Shown here: positions 1-5,850 of the stretch, piece by piece
Layout: each line of letters starts with the position of its first letter
Numbering within the stretch: position 1 is the first letter of the stretch
NCBI GenBank assembly: GCA_023389545.1
Contig: JAEWEI010000190.1
Location: forward strand, 1 to 11,532
Length of the DNA: 11,532 bases
Source: Actinomycetes bacterium
GTDB lineage: Bacteria > Actinomycetota > Actinomycetes > Actinomycetales > Cellulomonadaceae
Direction: 5' to 3'
The notes under the pieces: generated by a model
The model's input: the letters and a program-made list of their open reading frames with translations, nothing else
Told to the model about the DNA's origin: nothing
The model's database searches: none
Made by a program: the position numbers and the translations under genes

Positions 1-174
1 CTTCGTCGGGCACTCTCGCGGGGAGACAGACGCTGTCGGGGCTGCGGGGGCAGCGATCGCGCGCACTGCACTCTTTACCCGGAGATTACGACTCCATGAC
101 ATCTCAGACCTGGGACCTTTGGGACGCCTCATGCCGCGCTGATCCGGTTGCGGAGCCCGAGGACCACGCGGAGC
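1..174 (+). other. Non-coding leader upstream of the DUF2252 gene
   Basis: No gene is supported here. A weak hairpin (GCTGC, loop GGGG, GCAGC, 41-54) could be the end of an upstream transcript. The stretch 70-100 is less GC-rich than its surroundings and contains TTTACC and ATTACG, either of which could be part of a promoter -10, but no convincing -35 pairs with them. An ATG at 96 has GGAG 11 nt upstream. The frame it opens has AT-rich third positions only over its first codons and then runs as an out-of-frame shadow of the DUF2252 gene, so it is not called. Confidence 0.3.
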
Positions 175-1650
175 ATGAGCCAGGTGGTCGATGTCGGCGC
201 ACCACCCAGTCCAGCCCCGCCCCGCCGGGACAGCAGCACGCTGCTCGGAACCGTGGGCGTGGGGCGGCTCAGCCGCGCGGAGCGCATCGCGAAGGGCCGC
301 ACGGCGCGATCCGAGGCTCCGCGCTCGAGCCTCGCGCAGTGGCAGCCCGAGGCAGACCGGCCCGACCCGGTGTCCCTGCTCGTCGAGCGGACCCATACCC
401 GGGTGCCGGAGCTCGTGCCGATCCACTTCGGCCGGATGCTCGCCTCGCCGTTCGCCTTCTACCGCGGCGCGGCCGCGCTCATGGCCTGGGACCTGGCCAG
501 GACGAAGACCTCGGGCGAGCGCGTCCAGCTGTGCGGCGACGCCCACCTGTCCAACTTCGGTGGTTACGCCTCCGCCGAGCGGGAGATGGTCTTCGACCTC
601 AACGACTTCGACGAGACCCTGCCCGGCCCGTGGGAGTGGGATCTGGCGCGCCTCGTGGCGAGCTTCGAGCTCGCGGGCCGGGAGCTGGGCTTCACCGGCC
701 GCGAGCGCCGGGACGTCGACCTGGCGACCGCCCGGGCCTACCGCCACGCCGTGCGGGCCTTCGCCGAGCAGAGCAACCTCGAGGTCTGGTACGCCCGGAT
801 GACGGCCGAGGCGGTCCTCGCCCGTTGGGGCCCCGACGCGGGGCGCAAGGCCATCCGCACCCTGGAGCGCCGGGTCGACAAGGCGCTGCGCAAGGACAGC
901 ACGCTCGCCTCGGCCCGGCTCACCCGCCAGGACGGGGACACCGTCCGGCTCGTCTCCGACCCGCCGCTGCTGGTGCCCGTCGGGGAGCTGTTCGACGACG
1001 CCGAGCGCGACGAGCTCGTCCAGCAGGTGGCCGCGGCGTTCCGGCGCTACCGGCGCACCCTGCCCACCGACCGGCGCGACCTGCTCGCCCAGTTCCACTA
1101 CGTCGACATGGCCCGCAAGGTGGTGGGCGTCGGCAGCGTGGGCACCCGCGCCTGGGTGCTGCTCCTGCACGGCAGCGACGGCGCCGACCCGCTCGTGCTG
1201 CAGATCAAGGAGGCAGCCGAGTCAGTGCTCGCCTCGGCCGCGGGGCGCAGCGTGTACGCCAACCAGGGGCAGCGCGTCGTCGCCGGGCAACGCCTCATGC
1301 AGTCCAGCTCGGACATCTTCCTGGGCTGGACGCACGGGCAAGGGACGGACGGCGCGGACCGCCACTACTACGTGCGGCAGCTCTGGGACTGGAAGTTCTC
1401 CACCGACATCGCCCACCAGACTCCCTCGACCCTCGCGATCCTGGGGCAGCTGTGCGGCTGGACCCTCGCCCGGGCGCACGCCCGGTCCGGCGACCGGGTG
1501 GCGCTCGGCGCCTACCTCGGATCGTCGAACGTGCTCGACCGCGCCATGGCCGAGTTCGCGGCCGCGTACGCGGACCAGGCCGAGCGCGACCACGCTGCGC
1601 TCGCGCAGGCCGAGCGTGACGGCCGGGTCACCGTGCAACGCGGCGTCTGA
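175..1650 (+). CDS. DUF2252 family protein with kinase-like motifs
   Basis: Predicted 491-residue soluble protein of the DUF2252 family, which is widespread in actinobacteria and has no established function. Recognisable family blocks are RMLASPFAFYRGAAALMAWD, then CGDAHLSNFGGY (D122, H124, N127), then FDLNDFDE (D141, D144, D146) followed by PWEWDLARLVAS, then LQIKEA (K345) and YYVRQLWDWKFS. The GDxHxxN and DxNDFDE blocks resemble the catalytic and metal-binding loops of aminoglycoside phosphotransferase/choline kinase-type enzymes. An ATP-dependent phosphotransferase activity is therefore a reasonable inference, but the substrate is unknown. The ATG at 175 is preferred: GAGGA lies 11 nt upstream, whereas an in-frame TTG at 148 has no visible ribosome binding site and would add nine low-complexity residues. 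The MFS exporter gene begins 15 nt after the stop, so the two are probably co-transcribed. There is no signal peptide or membrane segment. The family assignment is firm; the biochemical role is not. Confidence 0.9.
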   Translation: MSQVVDVGAPPSPAPPRRDSSTLLGTVGVGRLSRAERIAKGRTARSEAPRSSLAQWQPEADRPDPVSLLVERTHTRVPELVPIHFGRMLASPFAFYRGAAALMAWDLARTKTSGERVQLCGDAHLSNFGGYASAEREMVFDLNDFDETLPGPWEWDLARLVASFELAGRELGFTGRERRDVDLATARAYRHAVRAFAEQSNLEVWYARMTAEAVLARWGPDAGRKAIRTLERRVDKALRKDSTLASARLTRQDGDTVRLVSDPPLLVPVGELFDDAERDELVQQVAAAFRRYRRTLPTDRRDLLAQFHYVDMARKVVGVGSVGTRAWVLLLHGSDGADPLVLQIKEAAESVLASAAGRSVYANQGQRVVAGQRLMQSSSDIFLGWTHGQGTDGADRHYYVRQLWDWKFSTDIAHQTPSTLAILGQLCGWTLARAHARSGDRVALGAYLGSSNVLDRAMAEFAAAYADQAERDHAALAQAERDGRVTVQRGV

Positions 1651-1665
1651 GCAGAAGGGCGGCCC

Positions 1666-3321
1666 ATGGCGACGGCACCGCAGACGTCCACGACCACGCC
1701 CGCGAAGTCGCGCAAGGGCGGCCTCGTCCTGGGGGTGCTGGGCGCGAGCCAGTTCCTCATGACGCTCGACAGCTCGGTGATGAACGTGTCGATGGCCACC
1801 GTCGCGGCGGACGTCGGCACCACGATCACCGGAATCCAGACGGCGATCACGCTCTACACGCTGGTCATGGCCACCCTCATGATCACCGGCGGCAAGGTGG
1901 GCAGCATCCTCGGGCGGCGGCGCGCCTTCGCCATCGGCCTCGTCGTCTACGCGTGCGGCTCGACGGTGACGTCCCTGGCCCCGAACCTGGGCGTGCTGCT
2001 GCTGGGGTGGTCGCTGCTCGAGGGGATGGGCGCCGCGCTGATCATGCCGGCGATCGTCGCGCTCGTCGCCGCGAACTTCCCACCCGAGCGCCGAGCCGCC
2101 TCCTACGGGCTCATCGCGGCCGCGGGCGCCGTGGCGGTGGCCGCCGGGCCGCTGATCGGCGGGGCGGTGACGACGTACGCGTCGTGGCGGTACGTGTTCG
2201 CCGGCGAGGCGGTGATCGTGGTGGTCATCCTGCTGCTGCTGCGGCACATCGCCGACGTCGCCCCACACCCGCTCAAGCTCGACCTGGTGGGCTCGGCGCT
2301 GTCGATCGTGGGCCTGGGGCTCATCGTCTTCGGGGTGCTGCGCTCAGGCGACTGGGGGTGGGTGATCGCGACGCCGGGCACCCCGACGGTGTTCGGCGGG
2401 TCGCCCGTCATCTGGCTCATCATCGTCGGCTCGCTGGTGACGTACCTGTTCATCCGATGGCAGAGCCGCCTCGAGCGCACCGGCGGCGAGCCGCTGCTCG
2501 ACCCGAAGATGCTGCGCAACTCGCAGCTCGTGGGCGGCCTGACCATGTTCTTCTCGCAGTTCACGGTGCAGGCCGGGGTGTTCTTCTGCGTTCCCCTCTT
2601 CCTGTCGGTGGCGCTCGGGCTCTCGGCGGTGGAGACCGGGCTGCGGGTGTTCCCGCTGTCCATCGCGCTGCTCGTGGCCGCCGCGGGCATCCCCCGGATC
2701 TGGCCGCATGCGAGCCCCCGTCGCGTGGTGCGGTTCGGGCTGCTCACCCTGACGGCGGGGATCCTCGTGCTCGTGGGCGGCCTCAGCCCGGCGGCGAGCG
2801 CGAGCGTCGTCGCGATCCCGATGGTGCTCATGGGCGTGGGGCTCGGGGCGCTGTCCTCGCAGCTCGGCGCGGTGACGGTGTCCGCTGTGCCCGACGAGCA
2901 GAGCGCCGAGGTGGGCGGCCTGCAGAACACCGCCACCAACCTCGGGGCGTCCCTCGGCACCGCGCTGGTGGGCTCCGTGCTCATCGCGACGCTCACCTCG
3001 GCGGCGCTGTCGGGCGTGCAGAACAACTCCGACATCCCCGACTCGGTGAAGACCCAGGCCACGACCCAGTGGGCGAGCGGCGTCCCGTTCGTCTCGACGG
3101 CGCAGCTCACCCAGGCTCTGGACGACGCGGGGGTTGACCAGGCCACCGCCACCCAGATCATCGACGTGAACGACGACGCGCGGATCAACGCGCTGCGCTC
3201 CGCGTTGTCCGTCGCCGCGCTGATCGCGATCGCAGCGCTGTTCTTCACCGGGCGGCTGCCGCGCACCGCGCCGGGGCAGCCCGCGAAGCCCGGGAGGGCG
3301 CCGCCCGCGGGCACTGCGTGA
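1666..3321 (+). CDS. MFS drug-type exporter, DHA2 (EmrB/QacA) family
   Basis: 551-residue polytopic inner-membrane protein of the major facilitator superfamily, DHA2-type proton-driven exporters with about 14 helices. After a short basic N-terminus, helix 1 carries the family signature LDSSVMNV (D35). The loop 2-3 motif A reads GGKVGSILGRRR, with serine (S80) where many MFS proteins have aspartate; I recall related actinobacterial proteins also lacking that aspartate, so this is probably a subfamily trait. The antiporter motif C is visible around AAAGAVAVAAGPLIGG. A hydrophilic extracytoplasmic loop of roughly 60 residues precedes the last helix, as is usual in DHA2 proteins. AGAAGGG at 1653-1659 sits 6 nt before the ATG, a good ribosome binding site. 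The gene lies 15 nt behind the DUF2252 gene and its TGA overlaps a GTG at 3318. The substrate cannot be read from sequence; drugs, metabolites or toxic intermediates are all possible. Confidence in family is high, in substrate nil. Confidence 0.93.
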   Translation: MATAPQTSTTTPAKSRKGGLVLGVLGASQFLMTLDSSVMNVSMATVAADVGTTITGIQTAITLYTLVMATLMITGGKVGSILGRRRAFAIGLVVYACGSTVTSLAPNLGVLLLGWSLLEGMGAALIMPAIVALVAANFPPERRAASYGLIAAAGAVAVAAGPLIGGAVTTYASWRYVFAGEAVIVVVILLLLRHIADVAPHPLKLDLVGSALSIVGLGLIVFGVLRSGDWGWVIATPGTPTVFGGSPVIWLIIVGSLVTYLFIRWQSRLERTGGEPLLDPKMLRNSQLVGGLTMFFSQFTVQAGVFFCVPLFLSVALGLSAVETGLRVFPLSIALLVAAAGIPRIWPHASPRRVVRFGLLTLTAGILVLVGGLSPAASASVVAIPMVLMGVGLGALSSQLGAVTVSAVPDEQSAEVGGLQNTATNLGASLGTALVGSVLIATLTSAALSGVQNNSDIPDSVKTQATTQWASGVPFVSTAQLTQALDDAGVDQATATQIIDVNDDARINALRSALSVAALIAIAALFFTGRLPRTAPGQPAKPGRAPPAGTA

Positions 3322-3338
3322 GTGTCGGTGGCCCACGT

Positions 3339-3350
3339 CAGGATGTGCCC
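3339..3350 (+). promoter_or_regulatory. Start-proximal -10-like element or SD for the YdeI-family gene
   Basis: CAGGAT lies at 3339-3344, exactly 6 nt before the ATG at 3351. This matches the placement of a -10 box (TANNNT type) driving a leaderless transcript, common in actinobacteria. The same hexamer at the same spacing precedes the ATG at 10157. The AGGA inside it, 7 nt from the ATG, would also serve as a Shine-Dalgarno, so sequence alone cannot tell the two apart. No clear -35 is seen. Confidence 0.4.
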
Positions 3351-3950
3351 ATGCCCGCTGACCTGTCCGAGTTGCTGGTCCCCGACGCCGACGCCTGGCG
3401 TGCCTGGCTGCTCGCCCACCACGCCAGCTCGCCGGGCGTCTGGCTCACGCTGCACAAGAGGGGCGGCACGCAGACCGCGCTCACGTACGCGCAGGCACTC
3501 GACGAGGCGCTGTGCTTCGGGTGGATCGACGGGCAGGCCCGAGTGCGCGACGCCGAGACATCGCTGCGGCGCATGACCCCGCGGCGCCCGCGGAGCCGGT
3601 GGTCGGCGCGCAACGTGGAGCACGTCGCGCGGCTCGAGGCCGAGGGACGGATGCACGACGCCGGCTGGGCCCAGGTGCGCGCCGCACAGGCCGATGGGCG
3701 CTGGGAGGCCGCCTACCTGGGCAGCGCGAGCGTCCAGCCCTCCGAGGACCTGCTGGCCGCGCTCGCCGCCGAGCCGCCGGCACTGGCCTGGTTCGAGGCG
3801 CTGACGTCGGCCAACCGGTTCGCGCTGCTCTACCGGATCGAGTCCGTGAAGCGGCCCGAGACTCGGGCACGCAAGATCGCCGAGGCGGTCAACCGGCTCG
3901 CCCGAGGCGAGACCCCGTACCCGCAGAAGCGCCGTCCAGCAGGCCTCTGA
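3351..3950 (+). CDS. YdeI/OmpD-associated family protein
   Basis: 199-residue soluble protein of the YdeI/OmdA ('bacteriocin-protection, YdeI or OmpD-associated') family. The diagnostic core is DEALCFGWIDG at residues 51-61, followed by a basic SLRRMTPRRPRSRWSARNVE segment (71-90). The C-terminal half is helical and ends in a basic tail (PYPQKRRPAGL). In enterobacteria, family members have been linked to resistance to cationic antimicrobial peptides and to porin phenotypes. No enzymatic reaction is established, and this organism has no OmpD. The ATG at 3351 is chosen because family members usually begin close to a P-x-D-L-x-E-L-L-V-P-D motif, as here, and because CAGGAT/AGGA is correctly placed. 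A GTG at 3318 overlapping the exporter's stop would add 11 residues and allow translational coupling; it remains an alternative. The gene lies downstream of an exporter gene and upstream of a LiaF-like gene, which suits an envelope or peptide-stress role, but that is inference. Confidence 0.85.
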   Translation: MPADLSELLVPDADAWRAWLLAHHASSPGVWLTLHKRGGTQTALTYAQALDEALCFGWIDGQARVRDAETSLRRMTPRRPRSRWSARNVEHVARLEAEGRMHDAGWAQVRAAQADGRWEAAYLGSASVQPSEDLLAALAAEPPALAWFEALTSANRFALLYRIESVKRPETRARKIAEAVNRLARGETPYPQKRRPAGL

Positions 3951-3954
3951 CCTC

Positions 3955-3960
3955 TACATT
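3955..3960 (+). promoter_or_regulatory. -10 box of a leaderless promoter (LiaF-like gene)
   Basis: TACATT at 3955-3960 matches the actinobacterial TANNNT -10 consensus. It ends 7 nt before the ATG at 3968, so the transcript would begin at or next to the start codon. There is no purine-rich Shine-Dalgarno between the preceding stop (3948-3950) and the ATG, which supports leaderless expression. No good -35 hexamer is visible. Confidence 0.5.
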
Positions 3961-3967
3961 TGGCGGC

Positions 3968-4651
3968 ATGGAACGTCACCCCACCGCCCAGGCGCTCATC
4001 GGGACCCTCATCATCGCGATCGGGGCGGTGGCGCTGCTCAACCGGCTCGACGTGATCGACGTGGGCCTCGGCGCGCTGCTCGCCACCTGGTGGCCGCTCG
4101 TGATCGTGCTCATCGGCGGGATGGGGCTGGCCAACGTCCCGCGGGCGTGGCCCGCCCCGGCCGCGGTCGCCGCCGCTGGCGGCCTCCTGCTGGCGGGCAA
4201 CCTCGGCGCTGTGGACGGCGGCCTGTGGTCGCTGGCCTGGCCGGTGGCGATCATCGTCGTCGGGCTGTCATTCCTCGCCCGTGCCGGGACGGCCCGCGAC
4301 GACGATCGCCACATCACCGCGACGGCCATCTGGTGGGGCTCCCAGCACCGGCCCCTGACCCAGGACTTCCGCGGCGCGCAGCTCAGCGTGCTCATGGGCG
4401 GCGTCGACCTGGACCTGCGCAACGCGCAGATCGTCGAGCGCGCCACCGTGCGCGCGTTCGCGATGTGGGGCGGCATCGACATCAAGGTGCCGCCCACATG
4501 GCGCGTCGAGGTCACCGGGCTGCCGCTGCTCGGCGGCTGGGAGAACCGCGCCAAGGCGCCAGCCGACCCGCTGGCGCCCGTCCTCGTGGTGCGGGCGATC
4601 GCGCTCATGGGCGGGCTCGACATCAAGAGCAAGGCCCCCACGACGGTCTGA
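3968..4651 (+). CDS. LiaF-like membrane protein (cell-wall stress sensor type)
   Basis: 227-residue protein with two parts. The N-terminal 105 residues form four hydrophobic segments (about 8-25, 33-53, 62-78 and 86-104), as in the LiaI-LiaF transmembrane region. The C-terminal cytoplasmic part (about 110-227) resembles the 'cell wall-active antibiotics response' LiaF domain. It shows a repeating turn, LMGGVDLDL (142-150), MWGGIDIKV (166-174), LLGG (187-190) and LMGGLDIKS (213-221), typical of the beta-helical LiaF fold. In Bacillus LiaF restrains the LiaS kinase, but no sensor kinase or response regulator lies in this window, so the same role cannot be claimed. The ATG at 3968 is chosen because it follows the YdeI-family stop by 17 nt, begins right before the first helix, and has a leaderless-type -10 in front. 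The gene is convergent with the DoxX-like gene 16 nt away. Confidence 0.85.
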   Translation: MERHPTAQALIGTLIIAIGAVALLNRLDVIDVGLGALLATWWPLVIVLIGGMGLANVPRAWPAPAAVAAAGGLLLAGNLGAVDGGLWSLAWPVAIIVVGLSFLARAGTARDDDRHITATAIWWGSQHRPLTQDFRGAQLSVLMGGVDLDLRNAQIVERATVRAFAMWGGIDIKVPPTWRVEVTGLPLLGGWENRAKAPADPLAPVLVVRAIALMGGLDIKSKAPTTV

Positions 4652-4671
4652 CACGGGCGCCCGGCGGTCAG
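4648..4671. terminator. Possible bidirectional terminator between convergent genes
   Basis: CTGAC (4648-4652) pairs with GTCAG (4667-4671) around an inner CGG-GCGC-CCG hairpin. The two outer arms contain the TGA stops of the two convergent genes, which are separated by only 16 nt. The stem is short, interrupted and has no U-tract on either strand, so termination here is plausible but weakly supported. Confidence 0.3.
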
Positions 4672-5213
4672 TGCTCGTGGTGGCGCATCTTCTTCGCCGC
4701 GACGCCGACAGCAGCCGCCTTGGCCCCCGCCGCCGCCGTCTTGCGACCAACCTTCGCCGTCTCCTTGGCGACCTTCTTGGTGGTCTTGCGGGCCGCCTTC
4801 CTGGCGCTCAGCCGCAGCGAGTCGAGCAGGAACGTCAGCGCCGCGCCGAAGAGCACGACGTCTTTGGCGACCCCCTCCCCCTGCGCGTTGGGGCGCACGT
4901 CGCCCGGGCCGCGGTGCAGATCCGGGTTCTTGAGGTACATGCCGACGAGGGCCCCGGAGAACGCCGTGAACCCGGCCGCCACCAGAGTCCGGGGCAGCAC
5001 CGGCACCAGCAGCGCCGAGCCGAGCGCGATCTCCGAGCTGGACAGCAGGTTCGCGAACTTCTTAGGTTCCATGTCCTTGAACTGCGGGTAGGCGGCGGCC
5101 GCCATGGCCTGCATGCCCTGGGCCGCGTCCTCGTCCACGCCCCTCTTGCTCAGCCCTGAGTTGAGGATGTAGGCGCCCGCAGCCAACCGCAGCGGAATGA
5201 GATGGATGTGCAT
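4668..5213 (-). CDS. DoxX-like membrane protein with Lys/Ala-rich tail
   Basis: 181-residue protein. The N-terminal 135 residues carry hydrophobic stretches at about 5-18, 56-74, 77-94 and 115-133, arranged like small DoxX-type four-helix membrane proteins. The motifs GAYILNSGLSKRG near the N-terminus and GALVGMYLKNPDLHRGPGD after the third helix fit that group. From residue 137 to the end the protein becomes a basic tail with ten Lys and four Arg, rich in Ala and almost free of acidic residues, ending RHHEH. The tail resembles histone H1 C-termini or the tails of actinobacterial HU-like proteins. It probably faces the cytoplasm. The start is clear: AGGAGG is centred about 8 nt upstream of the ATG at 5213. 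A much longer open frame continues upstream but is non-coding in character. No redox or catalytic residues are evident, and function is unknown. Confidence 0.75.
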   Translation of the reverse strand: MHIHLIPLRLAAGAYILNSGLSKRGVDEDAAQGMQAMAAAAYPQFKDMEPKKFANLLSSSEIALGSALLVPVLPRTLVAAGFTAFSGALVGMYLKNPDLHRGPGDVRPNAQGEGVAKDVVLFGAALTFLLDSLRLSARKAARKTTKKVAKETAKVGRKTAAAGAKAAAVGVAAKKMRHHEH

Positions 5214-5261
5214 GTGTCCTCCTGAGCCAGGGTCAGTGGCACGCGGACGCGCGTCATGGCG

Positions 5262-5267
5262 ACGGTA
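5262..5267 (-). promoter_or_regulatory. Candidate -10 box for the DoxX-like gene
   Basis: On the minus strand TACCGT lies about 48 nt upstream of the start codon and fits TANNNT; it is followed by CGCCATG, so a purine start site would fall about 5-7 nt downstream. The resulting leader would carry the AGGAGG ribosome binding site. No well-spaced -35 is seen. The rest of the 201-bp divergent gap (5214-5414) shows no other clear signal, and I could not assign a promoter to the plus-strand GlsB-like gene. Confidence 0.25.
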
Positions 5268-5414
5268 CGGCTGAACGGCCCGGCCAACATCTTGAGACGG
5301 CGCCCGGGGACCGCCCGATTCTTGGACGTCCGTCCGGTTCGACATGCGGGATGCGGGCGCGGATGAGAAGTTCTTCCACGTCAGCCAATGATCGAACACA
5401 GGGAGACACACCTC

Positions 5415-5669
5415 ATGGGCTTCTTCGGTTTCCTCCTCCTCGGCCTGCTGGCCGGCGTCATCGCCAAGGCGATCCTGCCCGGTCGACAGGGCACGGGCTG
5501 GCTGCTGACCCTCGTGCTGGGCGTCCTGGGCGCCGTGCTGGGCGGCTGGCTCGGGAGCGTCCTGTTCGACAAGGGCCTGGAGGAGTTCTTCTCGATCCAG
5601 ACCTGGCTGCTCGCGATCCTCGGCTCGGTGGTCGTGTTCCTCATCTACGGGGCGGTGCGCAAGCGCTGA
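5415..5669 (+). CDS. GlsB/YeaQ/YmgE family small membrane protein
   Basis: 84-residue hydrophobic protein with three membrane helices (about 3-20, 28-47 and 62-80) and a basic C-terminus (VRKR). The sequence GLLAGVIAKAILPGRQGTGW followed by a glycine-zipper helix (LGVLGAVLGGWLGSVLF) is the hallmark of the GlsB/YeaQ/YmgE 'transglycosylase-associated' family. Members of this family are commonly stress-induced; their molecular function is not established and they are not transglycosylases themselves. The ATG at 5415 is preferred over the in-frame ATG at 5388: it gives the normal family length, begins directly at the first helix, and has GGGAG about 10 nt upstream. The gene stands alone, divergent from the DoxX-like gene, and is closed by a very strong hairpin 9 nt after its stop. 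Confidence 0.88.
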   Translation: MGFFGFLLLGLLAGVIAKAILPGRQGTGWLLTLVLGVLGAVLGGWLGSVLFDKGLEEFFSIQTWLLAILGSVVVFLIYGAVRKR

Positions 5670-5677
5670 CTCGGCCT

Positions 5678-5715
5678 TGTCCGGGCCCCGGGGCGACCGC
5701 CCCGGGGCCCGGACA
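5678..5715 (+). terminator. Strong hairpin terminator with perfect 18-bp arms
   Basis: The left arm TGTCCGGGCCCCGGGGCG (5678-5695) and right arm (5698-5715) are perfect reverse complements separated by only AC, so the folded loop is about four bases. It begins 9 nt after the GlsB-like stop. No T-run follows, which is usual for hairpin terminators in GC-rich actinobacteria. It would also insulate the peptidase gene that follows. Confidence 0.75.
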
Positions 5716-5765
5716 CGCCGATGTCGAAATCCTCCTATTCGTCGCATTCGCCGATGAGCGGCCCC

Positions 5766-5771
5766 TACGTT
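5766..5771 (+). promoter_or_regulatory. Candidate -10 box for the M28 peptidase gene
   Basis: TACGTT fits TANNNT and is followed by GTCGCCATC, giving a purine start site near 5778 and an untranslated leader of about 73 nt. The sequence just upstream (5727-5758) is the most AT-containing part of this gap, but no hexamer close to TTGACA sits 16-18 nt away. Confidence 0.3.
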
Positions 5772-5850
5772 GTCGCCATCAGATCGATCTGCAGGACCGC
5801 CGTGGGCCGTCCCGGCCCAGGCGCCGCTCCTCGACCAGGAGGTCCTCATC

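Noticed and set aside
96..1619. Long plus-strand open frame of about 500 codons overlapping the DUF2252 gene
   Set aside because: It is out of frame with a protein showing clear family motifs, and its translation is Arg/Pro/Gly-rich low complexity, typical of shadow frames in GC-rich coding DNA.
1222..2268. 348-codon minus-strand open frame
   Set aside because: It is antisense to the DUF2252 and MFS genes, is Arg/Asp/His-rich with no domain, and spans the operon junction.
3318..3350. GTG at 3318 overlapping the exporter stop as start of the YdeI-family gene
   Set aside because: It is possible through translational coupling, but the 11 extra residues look unlike the family N-terminus and the ATG at 3351 has a well-placed start signal. 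Kept only as an alternative.
2103..3656. 517-codon minus-strand open frame across the MFS and YdeI-family genes
   Set aside because: It is antisense to two well-supported genes, has Ser/Thr/Pro-rich translation and no recognisable domain; it follows from strong third-position GC bias.
5322..5352. TTGGAC with downstream CGGGAT-like bases as a promoter of the GlsB-like gene, or a stress-sigma promoter
   Set aside because: At 17-19 bp spacing the -10 matches poorly to TANNNT and to general-stress sigma consensus; too weak to call.
5770..5850. In-frame upstream start for the M28 peptidase
   Set aside because: It would put 27 residues before the signal peptide and ignore the AGGAGG placed 8 nt before the GTG at 5851.
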